From Leucobacter komagatae (GTDB taxonomy: Bacteria; Actinomycetota; Actinomycetes; Actinomycetales; Microbacteriaceae), in the NCBI RefSeq assembly GCF_000834055.1, contig NZ_JXSQ01000009.1, forward strand, positions 50,372 to 114,371: 64,000 bases of DNA, in the 5' to 3' direction. Shown here piece by piece: positions 52,201-59,000 of the stretch (position 1 is its first letter; each line of letters starts with the position of its first letter). Made by a program: the position numbers and the translations under genes. The notes beneath the pieces are model-generated. The model made no database searches, was not told where the DNA came from, and worked only from the letters and a program-made list of their open reading frames with translations.

Positions 52201-53020
52201 CCCCGATCCTGGCAACGGTGTCGGGACGCTCGAAGAGCAACTGGCCGCAGAGCTTGGCCTGACCGAGCCAGCAAGTGGCGACGACGATGCAGCGGGGGAG
52301 CATGCGCAGGCTGACGGCGTGCCGGCACCGACAGAGACCGGTGCGCGCCAAACGATCCCGTTCGTTCGTGCCGAGCAGGAGCGCAGGCTCGCAAAAGCCG
52401 AGCGCCGCCTGTCCGAGCTCGGGCGCATCAACCCGCTCGCACTCGAGGAGTTCGCGGCCCTCGAACAGCGCCACAAGTTCCTCGTAGAACAGCTCGGCGA
52501 CCTCACGAAGACGCGCGCCGACCTGCGCCAGATCATCGAAGAGCTCGACGAACACATGCAGGGCATCTTCGCCGCAGCCTTCGAAGACACGCGCGCGGCG
52601 TTTGCCGAGGTGTTCCCGATCCTGTTCCCCGGCGGAACGGGCGAGATCGCGCTCACAAACCCCGACGAGCTGCTGACGACAGGCATCGAGATCTCCGTGC
52701 GGCCGGCAGGCAAGAAGGTCGAACGGCTGTCGTTGCTTTCCGGCGGTGAGCGTTCCCTCGCGGCCGTCGCCCTGCTCGTCGCGATCTTCCAAGCGCGACC
52801 GAGCCCGTTTTACATCATGGACGAGGTCGAAGCGGCGCTCGACGACGCCAATCTCGGGCGTCTGCTGCACGTGTTCGAGCGGTTGCGGGAGACCTCGCAG
52901 CTCATCGTCATCACGCACCAGAAGCGCACGATGGAGATCGCTGATGCGCTCTACGGTGTCTCGATGCGGCGCGACGGAATCTCGGCGGTCGTCGGGCAGC
53001 GCCTCGGGGCAGAGGCATAG
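49271..53020 (+). CDS. smc: Chromosome segregation protein SMC
   Basis: A 1249-residue condensin ATPase. The N-terminal Walker A is VGPNGSGKSNVVDALAW (near residue 32). Two long coiled coils flank the hinge, which starts near GIMGRVADHVRVREGYEAA (about residue 510) and contains LLVDTAEIAGSAV. The C-terminal signature and Walker B are LLSGGERSLAAVALL and FYIMDEVEAALDD (near 1160). A low-complexity acidic/Gly insertion (DNGIPVERDGDPSQAQSENG ... GDDDAAGEHAQ, around 955-1030) interrupts the C-terminal coil, seen in other actinobacterial SMC proteins. GTG 49271 with GGAAGGA upstream gives the family start; the ORF to 49247 is less likely. Confidence 0.96.
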   Translation: MHLKSLTLRGFKSFAQPTTFQFEPGVTAIVGPNGSGKSNVVDALAWVMGEQGAKTLRGGKMEDVIFAGTSTRGPLGRAEVRLTIDNSDGALPIEYTEVTISRILFRNGSSEYAINGESCRLLDVQELLSDSGLGREMHVIVGQGQLDTVLRATPEDRRGFIEEAAGILKHRRRKERTLRKLDAMETNLTRLNDLAGEIRRQLKPLGRQAEVARQAQGIAAEVRDAKARLLADDVTRLRTELASLAKDESERHSERIVLQEQVEQKQLRIERLEHEQQGDELDAARRVTFALESSQSKLRGLFAQAQQRLTFLATQSEAPDQVSLTSRSAVDEAREEAHELAGLIPEREDAWRAAEQATRRAQQSLDAVDEHIQEQAELVSKHDLELSALRGRVDAAEQKRTTIAAELERRTQAVEQAETRAAAAQAELTAFEAESESAELPEGGLDGAYRAAQERETAADAGVDELRGTLHALEQEAAGLEARVSALARSLDQRDASGALLAESQPGIMGRVADHVRVREGYEAAVGAALGQFADALLVDTAEIAGSAVEDARDRDLGRLRAVIARAGSALEDAGRAPADAAKAPKAAPVIDGLVAVADVLLDAPAGVRGLLARSFVARDTAAAVRGAAELARAFAGGGFTVVTAEGDVLTEHTLSGGSGLAPSRIELTADLTEARRRMAEVETEVATAAAALAEQRELVARLKAESRAAYAELREADARLAEHARRRQQLVVRAEATRSEAERAATALAGVSGSEDEATEQAASAVRAFQEAESKPRPILDASQRDGLLAEVDQARSLEIEARLAFETAKERARAAESRSVAVAEQFEAERRAAEEAARRAVLRARQVARAERVAAALPDILDACDRSLSEARTQQQAAEQERARNSQELTLLRSEESEVRTRLQSLTELVHGAELKSYERKLQLSSLLERAGNELGLVEDVLVAEYGPDNGIPVERDGDPSQAQSENGATSSSVSPDPGNGVGTLEEQLAAELGLTEPASGDDDAAGEHAQADGVPAPTETGARQTIPFVRAEQERRLAKAERRLSELGRINPLALEEFAALEQRHKFLVEQLGDLTKTRADLRQIIEELDEHMQGIFAAAFEDTRAAFAEVFPILFPGGTGEIALTNPDELLTTGIEISVRPAGKKVERLSLLSGGERSLAAVALLVAIFQARPSPFYIMDEVEAALDDANLGRLLHVFERLRETSQLIVITHQKRTMEIADALYGVSMRRDGISAVVGQRLGAEA

Positions 53021-53163
53021 CGGCGCCGTCGCGCGTCAGCCCGAAACGTAACCAAACACCCGTGTTGCAACTCTGCAACATTACTGCGCAAATCTTCTGT
53101 TGCGGGCTAGCCTTCGATGCAAACGGCCCGAACGGGCTCAAACGCAACTGAGAGGTGCTGGTG
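53021..53163. promoter_or_regulatory. Intergenic region with SBP1 promoter and GTTGC-N6-GCAAC site
   Basis: GTTGC (53064-53068), AACTCT, GCAAC (53075-53079) forms a perfect dyad. The same pattern (GTTGC-CGATAC-GCAAC) recurs at 60528-60543 upstream of the livH operon. A TAGCCT box (53107-53112) about 50 bases before the ATG is a probable -10 box. The dyad would lie near or upstream of the -35 region. Confidence 0.45.
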
Positions 53164-54426
53164 ATGAGGTTTCACGCACGCAAAACGACCGCTGCGCTCG
53201 CGCTCCTGACAGTCGCCGCGCTCGGCCTCGCTGGCTGCGCAACGGACGACGGCGACGCTGGTTCGACTGGCGACAGCGCGAGAGACACAGGCCCGCTGAA
53301 AATTGGGACGCTGCTGCCGCAGTCGGGGACACTGGCGCACCTGATCTACGGCCCGCAGGCAGCAGTCAAGCTCGCCATGGCGGAGATCAATGAAGCGGGT
53401 GGTGTGCTCGGCCAAGACGTTGAGCTCGTCGTTGAGGGCAACGAGTTTGATCCATCGGATCCCACCATCATCAACAAGAGCATCGACGACATCATCGCCG
53501 CAAGCCCCTCCTTCGTGCTGGGCGCCATGGGCACAGGCAACACGAACGCGGCGATGCCGCGGCTGAGCGAGGCCGGCATCCTCATGGGGTCGCCCTCGAA
53601 TACCGGCGTCCAGCTCTCCGGGATCAACGACTACTACTTCAGGACAATCGCCTCGGACATCATTCAGGGCAAGGCGCTCGCCAATCTCGTGTTGCAGGAC
53701 GGGCACACACGAGTCGCCATGCTTGCGCAAAACAACGACTACGGGATCGGGCTTCGCGACAACTTCCAGGAGACGCTCGAGGCGGCCGGTGCAGAGCTTG
53801 TGTATGGCGCGAAGGGGGCAAGCGAAGAATTCCAGGAGACCCAGACCGCGTTCGCGCCCGAAGTGACGGGAGTGCTCGCGCTCGACCCGGAGGCGCTTGC
53901 GATCGTCAGCTACGAGGAGGCCATGCAGATCATTCCCGAGCTCGCGGCGCAGAACTTCGACCTCACGAAGCTCTACCTCGTCGACGGAAACACAATCCCG
54001 TACCCCGAGTTTGACGATGGGCTGCTCGAGGGAGCGCAGGGCACCACGCCTGGCCGTGCGACAGAAGGTGACTTCCTCGACGCGCTAGTTGCCGCGGACA
54101 GCAACGCGACTCGGAGCACCAACTTCGCCCCAGAAGCCTACGACGCCGTGCTGCTCGTCGCACTCGCGGCCGAACGTGGCGGCGGGACAGACACCGAAAC
54201 GATTCTCGAGAACCTGAGGTCGGTGTCGGGCGCTGACGGTGGCGCGACCTGCGGAACCTACGCCGCGTGCCTCGAACTGCTGCAGGACGGGCAGGACATC
54301 CACTACGAGGGACAGGCCGGTGGCGGGCCACTCACAGCAGAGAACGAACCAGAGTCCGCCCTCATCGGCATCTACCGGTTCGACGAGACCAACACGCCCA
54401 TCGCCGTCGGGGAGATCGAGGGATAG
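53164..54426 (+). CDS. Branched-chain amino-acid-type ABC substrate-binding lipoprotein, copy 1
   Basis: A 420-residue periplasmic-binding-type protein (type I fold, LivJ/AmiC group). The signal peptide and lipobox LGLAGC (Cys near residue 24) are clear. After an Asp/Gly-rich linker come LKIGTLLPQSGTLAHLIYGP, AEINEAGGVLGQDVELVVEG and MLAQNNDYGIGLRDNFQE. ATG 53164 is the natural start (an ATG-like CTG/ATG further up has no support). No transport gene lies beside it on this strand; the permease and ATPase genes converge 2 kb further on. The real ligand could be amino acids, amides or urea. Confidence 0.9.
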   Translation: MRFHARKTTAALALLTVAALGLAGCATDDGDAGSTGDSARDTGPLKIGTLLPQSGTLAHLIYGPQAAVKLAMAEINEAGGVLGQDVELVVEGNEFDPSDPTIINKSIDDIIAASPSFVLGAMGTGNTNAAMPRLSEAGILMGSPSNTGVQLSGINDYYFRTIASDIIQGKALANLVLQDGHTRVAMLAQNNDYGIGLRDNFQETLEAAGAELVYGAKGASEEFQETQTAFAPEVTGVLALDPEALAIVSYEEAMQIIPELAAQNFDLTKLYLVDGNTIPYPEFDDGLLEGAQGTTPGRATEGDFLDALVAADSNATRSTNFAPEAYDAVLLVALAAERGGGTDTETILENLRSVSGADGGATCGTYAACLELLQDGQDIHYEGQAGGGPLTAENEPESALIGIYRFDETNTPIAVGEIEG

Positions 54427-54453
54427 CGCGACGGAACCCACACCGCGACCGGT

Positions 54454-54525
54454 CATCGCTACATCGCTACATCGCTACATCGCTACATCGCGGCACCGCG
54501 CACTCGGTGGTGCCGCGATGTAGCG
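54454..54525. repeat. 8-bp tandem repeat forming one arm of a 17-bp hairpin
   Basis: The unit CATCGCTA is repeated four and a half times (54454-54489). Its last copy is part of a stem: CGCTACATCGCGGCACC (54481-54497) pairs perfectly with GGTGCCGCGATGTAGCG (54509-54525), loop 11 bases. It lies 27 bases after the copy-1 stop and is a likely terminator. The extra repeat units can shift the left arm into alternative registers. Confidence 0.75.
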
Positions 54526-54716
54526 TTGCTTGGAGGTCGCGATACCGCCTGATCTGGCTTTGTGACGTCGCAAATCTCCCGCACAGGGATAGTCGAAATC
54601 TAACAAGTTAGTCTCGGGCTGGTTGATAGTCTCCACAAGGAGTTCGCGCGGCATTACGCTACGAAAGTACGGTCCCAAAGGTGGGGCCTACCAAAACGTA
54701 TGGAAAGGCGTAGCCA

Positions 54717-55979
54717 ATGAGGGTTTACTCCAAGAAGACTGCCGGTGCGGTCGCACTGTTTGCCGGCGCAGCACTCGTGCTTTCAGCGTGTGCCACGGGC
54801 ACCGACACCGCCCCCGACGACACTCCATCGGGGAGCAGCGACGGCGCACTGCGCATCGGCACACTGTTGCCACAGACCGGAACGCTCGCGCATCTCATTT
54901 TCGGCCCGCGTGCGGCGGTAAAGCTCGCGATGCAGGAGATCAACGACGCCGGTGGCGTGCTCGGCCAGGATGTTGAACTCGTCGTCGAAGGCAACGAACA
55001 CGACGCCTCAGATCCCACGATCATGAACAAGAGCGTCGACGACATCATCAAGGCAGACCCCGCGTTCGTCCTCGGAGCGATGGGCACAGGCAACTCGAAC
55101 GCTGCAATGCCGCGTCTCACCGAAGCCGGGATCCTCATGGGGTCGCCCTCGAACACCGGCATCGCAATGTCAGGGATCAACGACCTGTACTTCCGTACGA
55201 TTGCCTCCGACATCATCCAGGGCCGCGCGCTTGGCAACCTGGTGCTGCAAGACGGCAACACCACCGTCGCAATGCTCGCGCAGAACAATGACTACGGCAT
55301 CGGGCTGCGCGACAACTTCCAGGAGACGCTTGAGGAGGCTGGCGCTGAGCTCGTCTACGGCGCGAAGGGGTCTGGCGAGGAATTCCCAGAGGGACAGACG
55401 ACCTTCACCTCTGAGGTCACCGCAGCGCTCTCGAAGAAGCCAGACGCCATCGCGATCGTGAGCTACGAAGAGGCGAAGCAGATCATCCCAGAGCTTGCGT
55501 CGCAGAACTTCGATCTCTCGAAGCTTTACCTTGTCGACGGCAACACTGTTCCGTATGAAGAGTTCGACGACGGCCTCCTCGAAGGCGCTCAGGGCACAAC
55601 GCCCGGCCGCGCATCGAAGGGTGAGTTCCTCGACGCACTCGTCGCTGCAGACAGTACTGCCACGCAGAGCACGAACTTCGCGCCTGAGTCCTACGACGCC
55701 GTCATGCTCGTCGCGCTCGCAGCCCAGAAGGGTGGCGGCACCGACACCGACACGATCATTGCGAACCTCGCAGCGGTCTCCGGAGCTGACGGTGGCGAAA
55801 CCTGCGACACCTACAAGGACTGCCTCGCACTGCTCGAAGACGGCAAGGAGATCCACTACGAGGGCCGCGCAGGCAGCGGCCCGCTGACCGACAAGAACGA
55901 GCCGTCGTCAGCGCTCATCGGTATCTACAAGTACGACGCGACGAACACGCCAGTCGCGGTTGGTGAGATCGAGGGATAA
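54717..55979 (+). CDS. Branched-chain amino-acid-type ABC substrate-binding lipoprotein, copy 2
   Basis: A 420-residue paralogue of the preceding gene, equally long and mostly identical in the mature part: GTLLPQTGTLAHLIFGP, MQEINDAGGVLGQDVELVVE, MLAQNNDYGIGLRDNFQE and LVDGNTVPYEEFDDGLLEGA. Signal peptide with lipobox LVLSAC. Differences cluster in the linker and N-terminus. GGAAAGGCG lies before ATG 54717. Two alternative binding proteins for one permease would extend the ligand range. Confidence 0.9.
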   Translation: MRVYSKKTAGAVALFAGAALVLSACATGTDTAPDDTPSGSSDGALRIGTLLPQTGTLAHLIFGPRAAVKLAMQEINDAGGVLGQDVELVVEGNEHDASDPTIMNKSVDDIIKADPAFVLGAMGTGNSNAAMPRLTEAGILMGSPSNTGIAMSGINDLYFRTIASDIIQGRALGNLVLQDGNTTVAMLAQNNDYGIGLRDNFQETLEEAGAELVYGAKGSGEEFPEGQTTFTSEVTAALSKKPDAIAIVSYEEAKQIIPELASQNFDLSKLYLVDGNTVPYEEFDDGLLEGAQGTTPGRASKGEFLDALVAADSTATQSTNFAPESYDAVMLVALAAQKGGGTDTDTIIANLAAVSGADGGETCDTYKDCLALLEDGKEIHYEGRAGSGPLTDKNEPSSALIGIYKYDATNTPVAVGEIEG

Positions 55980-56001
55980 CCCAACGCTCAACCCACACGC
56001 A

Positions 56002-56053
56002 ACAACGCCGGTGGCCCCGGCTCCTTGATTGGAGTCGGGGCCACCGGTGTTGT
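56002..56053 (+). terminator. Terminator after binding-protein gene 2
   Basis: ACAACGCCGGTGGCCCCGG (start of the arm, 56002-56024) pairs with GGAGTCGGGGCCACCGGTGT (start of the second arm, 56031-56053): 21 of 23 positions match around a 6-base loop, followed by a U-poor run. It closes the plus-strand pair of binding-protein genes. Confidence 0.85.
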
Positions 56054-56065
56054 GCCGCGACGCAG

Positions 56066-56205
56066 GCGCCTGTGCCTTGCGCACGCGCCTGTGTCTCGTG
56101 CAGGCGCCTGAGACTTGCGCACGCGCCTGCGCCTCGTGCACGCGCCTGAGACTCGTGCAGGCGCCTGCGCCTCGTGCACGCGCCTGAGACTCGTGCAGGC
56201 GCCGC
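56066..56205. repeat. 19-bp minisatellite between convergent transport genes
   Basis: GCGCCTG recurs at 56066, 56085, 56104, 56123, 56142, 56161 and 56180, exactly 19 bases apart each time, with a degenerate eighth copy at 56199. The unit is GCGCCTG followed by 12 bases of two alternating types (AGACTCGTGCAG and CGCCTCGTGCAC in the last copies), so a 38-bp higher-order unit exists. CAGGCGCCTG at several unit junctions is a perfect palindrome. Because 19 is not a multiple of 3, the overlapping open frames are unlikely to be coding. Confidence 0.9.
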
Positions 56206-56251
56206 CGTCACTGTGACGGCGACGCCTGCAGATGAGAGCGCGTTAGTGCGG

Positions 56252-57088
56252 CTATGCTTCCCCAGGAAGCACGACGCGCTGCGCCGCGGTGTTCGACTCC
56301 ACGTCCGTGGCGAGTGTGCCGAGGTAGAGCTCGATCACCTTTGGATCGTTCGCGAGTTCCCGGCCCGTACCCTGGTGTGCGTTCGTGCCCTGATCGAGCA
56401 CATATGCGCGGTCGCAGATCTGCAGGCAACGCCTCGCGTTCTGCTCGACCATGACGATCGTCACACCGGTTTGGTTGATCTGCCTGGTACGAATAAACGT
56501 CTCGTCTTGCCGCACAGGGGAGAGCCCGGCGCTTGGCTCATCAAGCAGCAGCACGCTGGGTTCCGTCATGAGCGCTCGCGCCATCGCGACGGACTGTCGC
56601 TCGCCGCCAGACAGTGAGCCGGCGAGTTGCTTGCGTCGGTCGGCGAGCATCGGGAAGAGATCCCAGATCTCCGCGATGCGGCTCGCAAAGCGCTTTGGCT
56701 TGAGGAACAAGCCCATCTGCAGGTTCTCTTCGATCGACAGCGTTTGGAATACGTTGTTCGTTTGGGGAACGAAACCCACTCCCATACGCACAAGATCCGT
56801 CGTCTTCGCCTTCGTGACGTCGTCTCCGTCGAGTACGACCGAGCCGCCGCGAATATTGACGAGACCGAAAAGCGACTTCAGTAGCGTCGACTTTCCCGAG
56901 CCGTTCGGCCCGATGATCCCGACGAGTTCTCCCCGGTGTGCGGTGATGTTGCAGCCGTTCAAAATGTTGATCCCGGGAAGATATCCGGCGACGAGATCCG
57001 TGGCCTGCAACACGACCTCATCTGAGATCGTAGCTCCGGCCCCGAATGCTCCTGCTTGTGTTTGGCCCGTTGGCTCCACACCGCTCAT
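56252..57088 (-). CDS. livF: ABC transporter ATP-binding protein LivF-type
   Basis: A 278-residue ATPase. It has Walker A GPNGSGKSTLLKSLFG (near residue 57), Q-loop FVPQTNNVFQTLSIEEN, signature LSGGERQSVAMARAL (near 158) and Walker B VLLLDEPSAGLSP. The N-terminal 25 residues (GQTQAGAFGAGATISDEV) are an extra low-complexity leader. It overlaps livG by 4 bases. With LivG it powers uptake of branched-chain amino acids or a related ligand. Confidence 0.9.
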   Translation of the reverse strand: MSGVEPTGQTQAGAFGAGATISDEVVLQATDLVAGYLPGINILNGCNITAHRGELVGIIGPNGSGKSTLLKSLFGLVNIRGGSVVLDGDDVTKAKTTDLVRMGVGFVPQTNNVFQTLSIEENLQMGLFLKPKRFASRIAEIWDLFPMLADRRKQLAGSLSGGERQSVAMARALMTEPSVLLLDEPSAGLSPVRQDETFIRTRQINQTGVTIVMVEQNARRCLQICDRAYVLDQGTNAHQGTGRELANDPKVIELYLGTLATDVESNTAAQRVVLPGEA

Positions 57089-58017
57089 CGTGCCTCCTCC
57101 TTGATTTCGTCTTCGATCGTTCGCATCATCTCGGTGTTGATGACGTCGCCGAGATCCTGATCGTGGTGCGCGCCGAGGTAGGCGTCGATCACCGCTCGGC
57201 TCCCCATGACATCCTCGGGGAGTCCTTCCGCGATGATCTTGCCCTGGGCCATCACGATGACCCAGTCCGAGATATGCCTCACCATGTGCATGTCGTGTTC
57301 GACAAACAGCACCGTTGTGCCCTCATCGCGCAACGTCTCAATGTGCTCAAGCAGGCTCTGCGTGAGCGCTGGGTTGACGCCAGCCATCGGTTCGTCGAGC
57401 ATGATCATCGAGGGGTTCGACATCAGCGCCCGCGCCATTTCCAATAGCTTCTTCTGCCCACCTGAGAGGCCGCCGGCCATGTCGTTGCGCTTCGCATCGA
57501 GCTTGAACCGGCGGAGAAGCTCCTCCGCCCGCTCAATGTTCTCCCGCTCCCGCTTTGCCCACAGCGGCTTCACGAGCCCGACGAACAGATTCTCACCCGG
57601 CTGGTTCGCAGCACCAATGAGCATGTTCTCGAGCACGGTCATGCGTGTGAGCGCCTTCGTGAGCTGAAACGTGCGGATCATGCCGCCACGTGCGACCCGT
57701 GTCGCACTCGTGCGGGTGAACGACTTGCCGTCGAACGACCAGCTCGCCCGGTCTCTGCCAGACGCTGGCGTTGGCTTGTCGAAGCCGGTGAGGAGGTTAA
57801 AGAACGTAGTCTTCCCTGCACCGTTCGGACCGATGAGCGCCGTAATCGTTCCCCGCTGAACTTCGACGTGATCCACGTCAACCGCTGTCATGCCTCCGAA
57901 GCGGCGCACCACGCTATCTGCGACGAGGATTGGATCGGGCTTCTTCGCCCCGGGTCGCTGTTCGAGACCAGCGAGATTCGCGCGCAGTTCAGCGCGGTCA
58001 TAGGGATAGTTAGTCAT
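57085..58017 (-). CDS. livG: ABC transporter ATP-binding protein LivG-type
   Basis: A 310-residue ATPase: Walker A GPNGAGKTTFFNLLTG (near residue 68), signature LSGGQKKLLEMARAL (near 200), Walker B IMLDEPMAGVNP, and switch EHDMHMVRHIS. The LivG-type C-terminus (GKIIAEGLPEDVMGSRAVID) is present. A 30-residue N-terminal extension (LRANLAGLEQRPGAKKPDP) precedes the core. It overlaps livF and, by 8 bases, the livM stop, so the operon is tightly coupled. Confidence 0.9.
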   Translation of the reverse strand: MTNYPYDRAELRANLAGLEQRPGAKKPDPILVADSVVRRFGGMTAVDVDHVEVQRGTITALIGPNGAGKTTFFNLLTGFDKPTPASGRDRASWSFDGKSFTRTSATRVARGGMIRTFQLTKALTRMTVLENMLIGAANQPGENLFVGLVKPLWAKRERENIERAEELLRRFKLDAKRNDMAGGLSGGQKKLLEMARALMSNPSMIMLDEPMAGVNPALTQSLLEHIETLRDEGTTVLFVEHDMHMVRHISDWVIVMAQGKIIAEGLPEDVMGSRAVIDAYLGAHHDQDLGDVINTEMMRTIEDEIKEEAR

Positions 58018-58996
58018 TGAAGGCCAACTCCTTCTTGTTGCCGAGTATGCCTTGCGGTCTGAATATCACGAGCAGCATGAGCATGAAGCCGATGAGGATC
58101 CACGCAAGGATCTCCGCCTGCTGCGCGTTCAGGATGCTCGCTGGCACGAACTCAGAAGCGACGCTCGTGATCACCAAGCGCACGACGAAGAACAGAATCG
58201 CGCCAAGCAGCGGGCCGAGAATGGTGGCCGCGCCGCCAAGCAGCAGGATCATCCAGAGGTTGAACGTAGTCGCGCGCGACATCCCGTCTGGGTTGATGGT
58301 CGCCGGCAGCGACATGATGATGCCGCCGAAACCGCCCATGACTCCGCCGATGATGAGCGCCTGGAGCTTGTACGAGAAGGGGCTCTTGCCGAGGCTGCGA
58401 ACCGCGTCTTCGTCTTCACGGATTCCCTTGAGCACGCGGCCCCACGGGCTACGGATGAGCAGCCAGGTGATGAGGAGGAAGAGTGCGACGAGTGCCCACG
58501 CGACAATTCGAGACCACCAGTCGTCGACGCCGGTGTTGAAGTAGTCGAGCCCCAGGACGGTGGTTCGGCCCTCCGGCAAGGGGGAGAGCGCGTTGAACTG
58601 CTCACGGAACCGTGTGCTCTGGATTCCGCTTGGCCCACCAGTGATGTGGCTGATGTTGGCGAGGCGGGCGGTCATCCGGAGAATCTCGGCCGCGCCGATC
58701 GTCACGATGGCAAGGTAATCACCCCTGAGCTTGACCGTCGGGATGCCAAGAAGGAGCGCGAACGCGGCTGACGCCGCCATTGAGATGAGCAGCGCGGGAA
58801 AGAGTCCCACCCCGTTCATGACGGAGATCACGAAGCCGTATCCGCCGACTAGCATGAAGCCCGCCTGGCCAATGTTCATGAGCCCGGTGAAACCAAAGTG
58901 GATGTTGAGCCCGATGGCGGCTATCACGAAAGCCGCGGTTACGGGAGAGAGCGCAGTCTGCAGCATTGCCTGCAGGAGTCCTGTCCAAAAGTCCAT
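58010..58996 (-). CDS. livM: Branched-chain amino-acid-type ABC permease LivM
   Basis: A 328-residue membrane protein with about ten helices. LivM features are visible: IAAIGLNIHFGFTGLMNIGQAGFM (read in two pieces near residue 24), VTIGAAEILRMTA (near 100), and the EAA-like cytosolic loop LKGIREDEDAVRSLGKSPF (near 205). The 59-residue loop around GRTTVLGLDYFNTGVDDWWS is extracellular and unusually long. It lies 4 bases behind livH. Confidence 0.9.
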   Translation of the reverse strand: MDFWTGLLQAMLQTALSPVTAAFVIAAIGLNIHFGFTGLMNIGQAGFMLVGGYGFVISVMNGVGLFPALLISMAASAAFALLLGIPTVKLRGDYLAIVTIGAAEILRMTARLANISHITGGPSGIQSTRFREQFNALSPLPEGRTTVLGLDYFNTGVDDWWSRIVAWALVALFLLITWLLIRSPWGRVLKGIREDEDAVRSLGKSPFSYKLQALIIGGVMGGFGGIIMSLPATINPDGMSRATTFNLWMILLLGGAATILGPLLGAILFFVVRLVITSVASEFVPASILNAQQAEILAWILIGFMLMLLVIFRPQGILGNKKELAFND

Positions 58997-59000
58997 GGCG

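Noticed and set aside
56066..56205. CRISPR array
   Set aside because: Period is 19 bases, spacers are 12 bases and themselves repeated, and no cas gene is near.
55915..56211. Small minus-strand proteins through the 19-bp repeat
   Set aside because: Similar peptides appear in all three frames because 19 is not a multiple of three; this is a repeat artefact.
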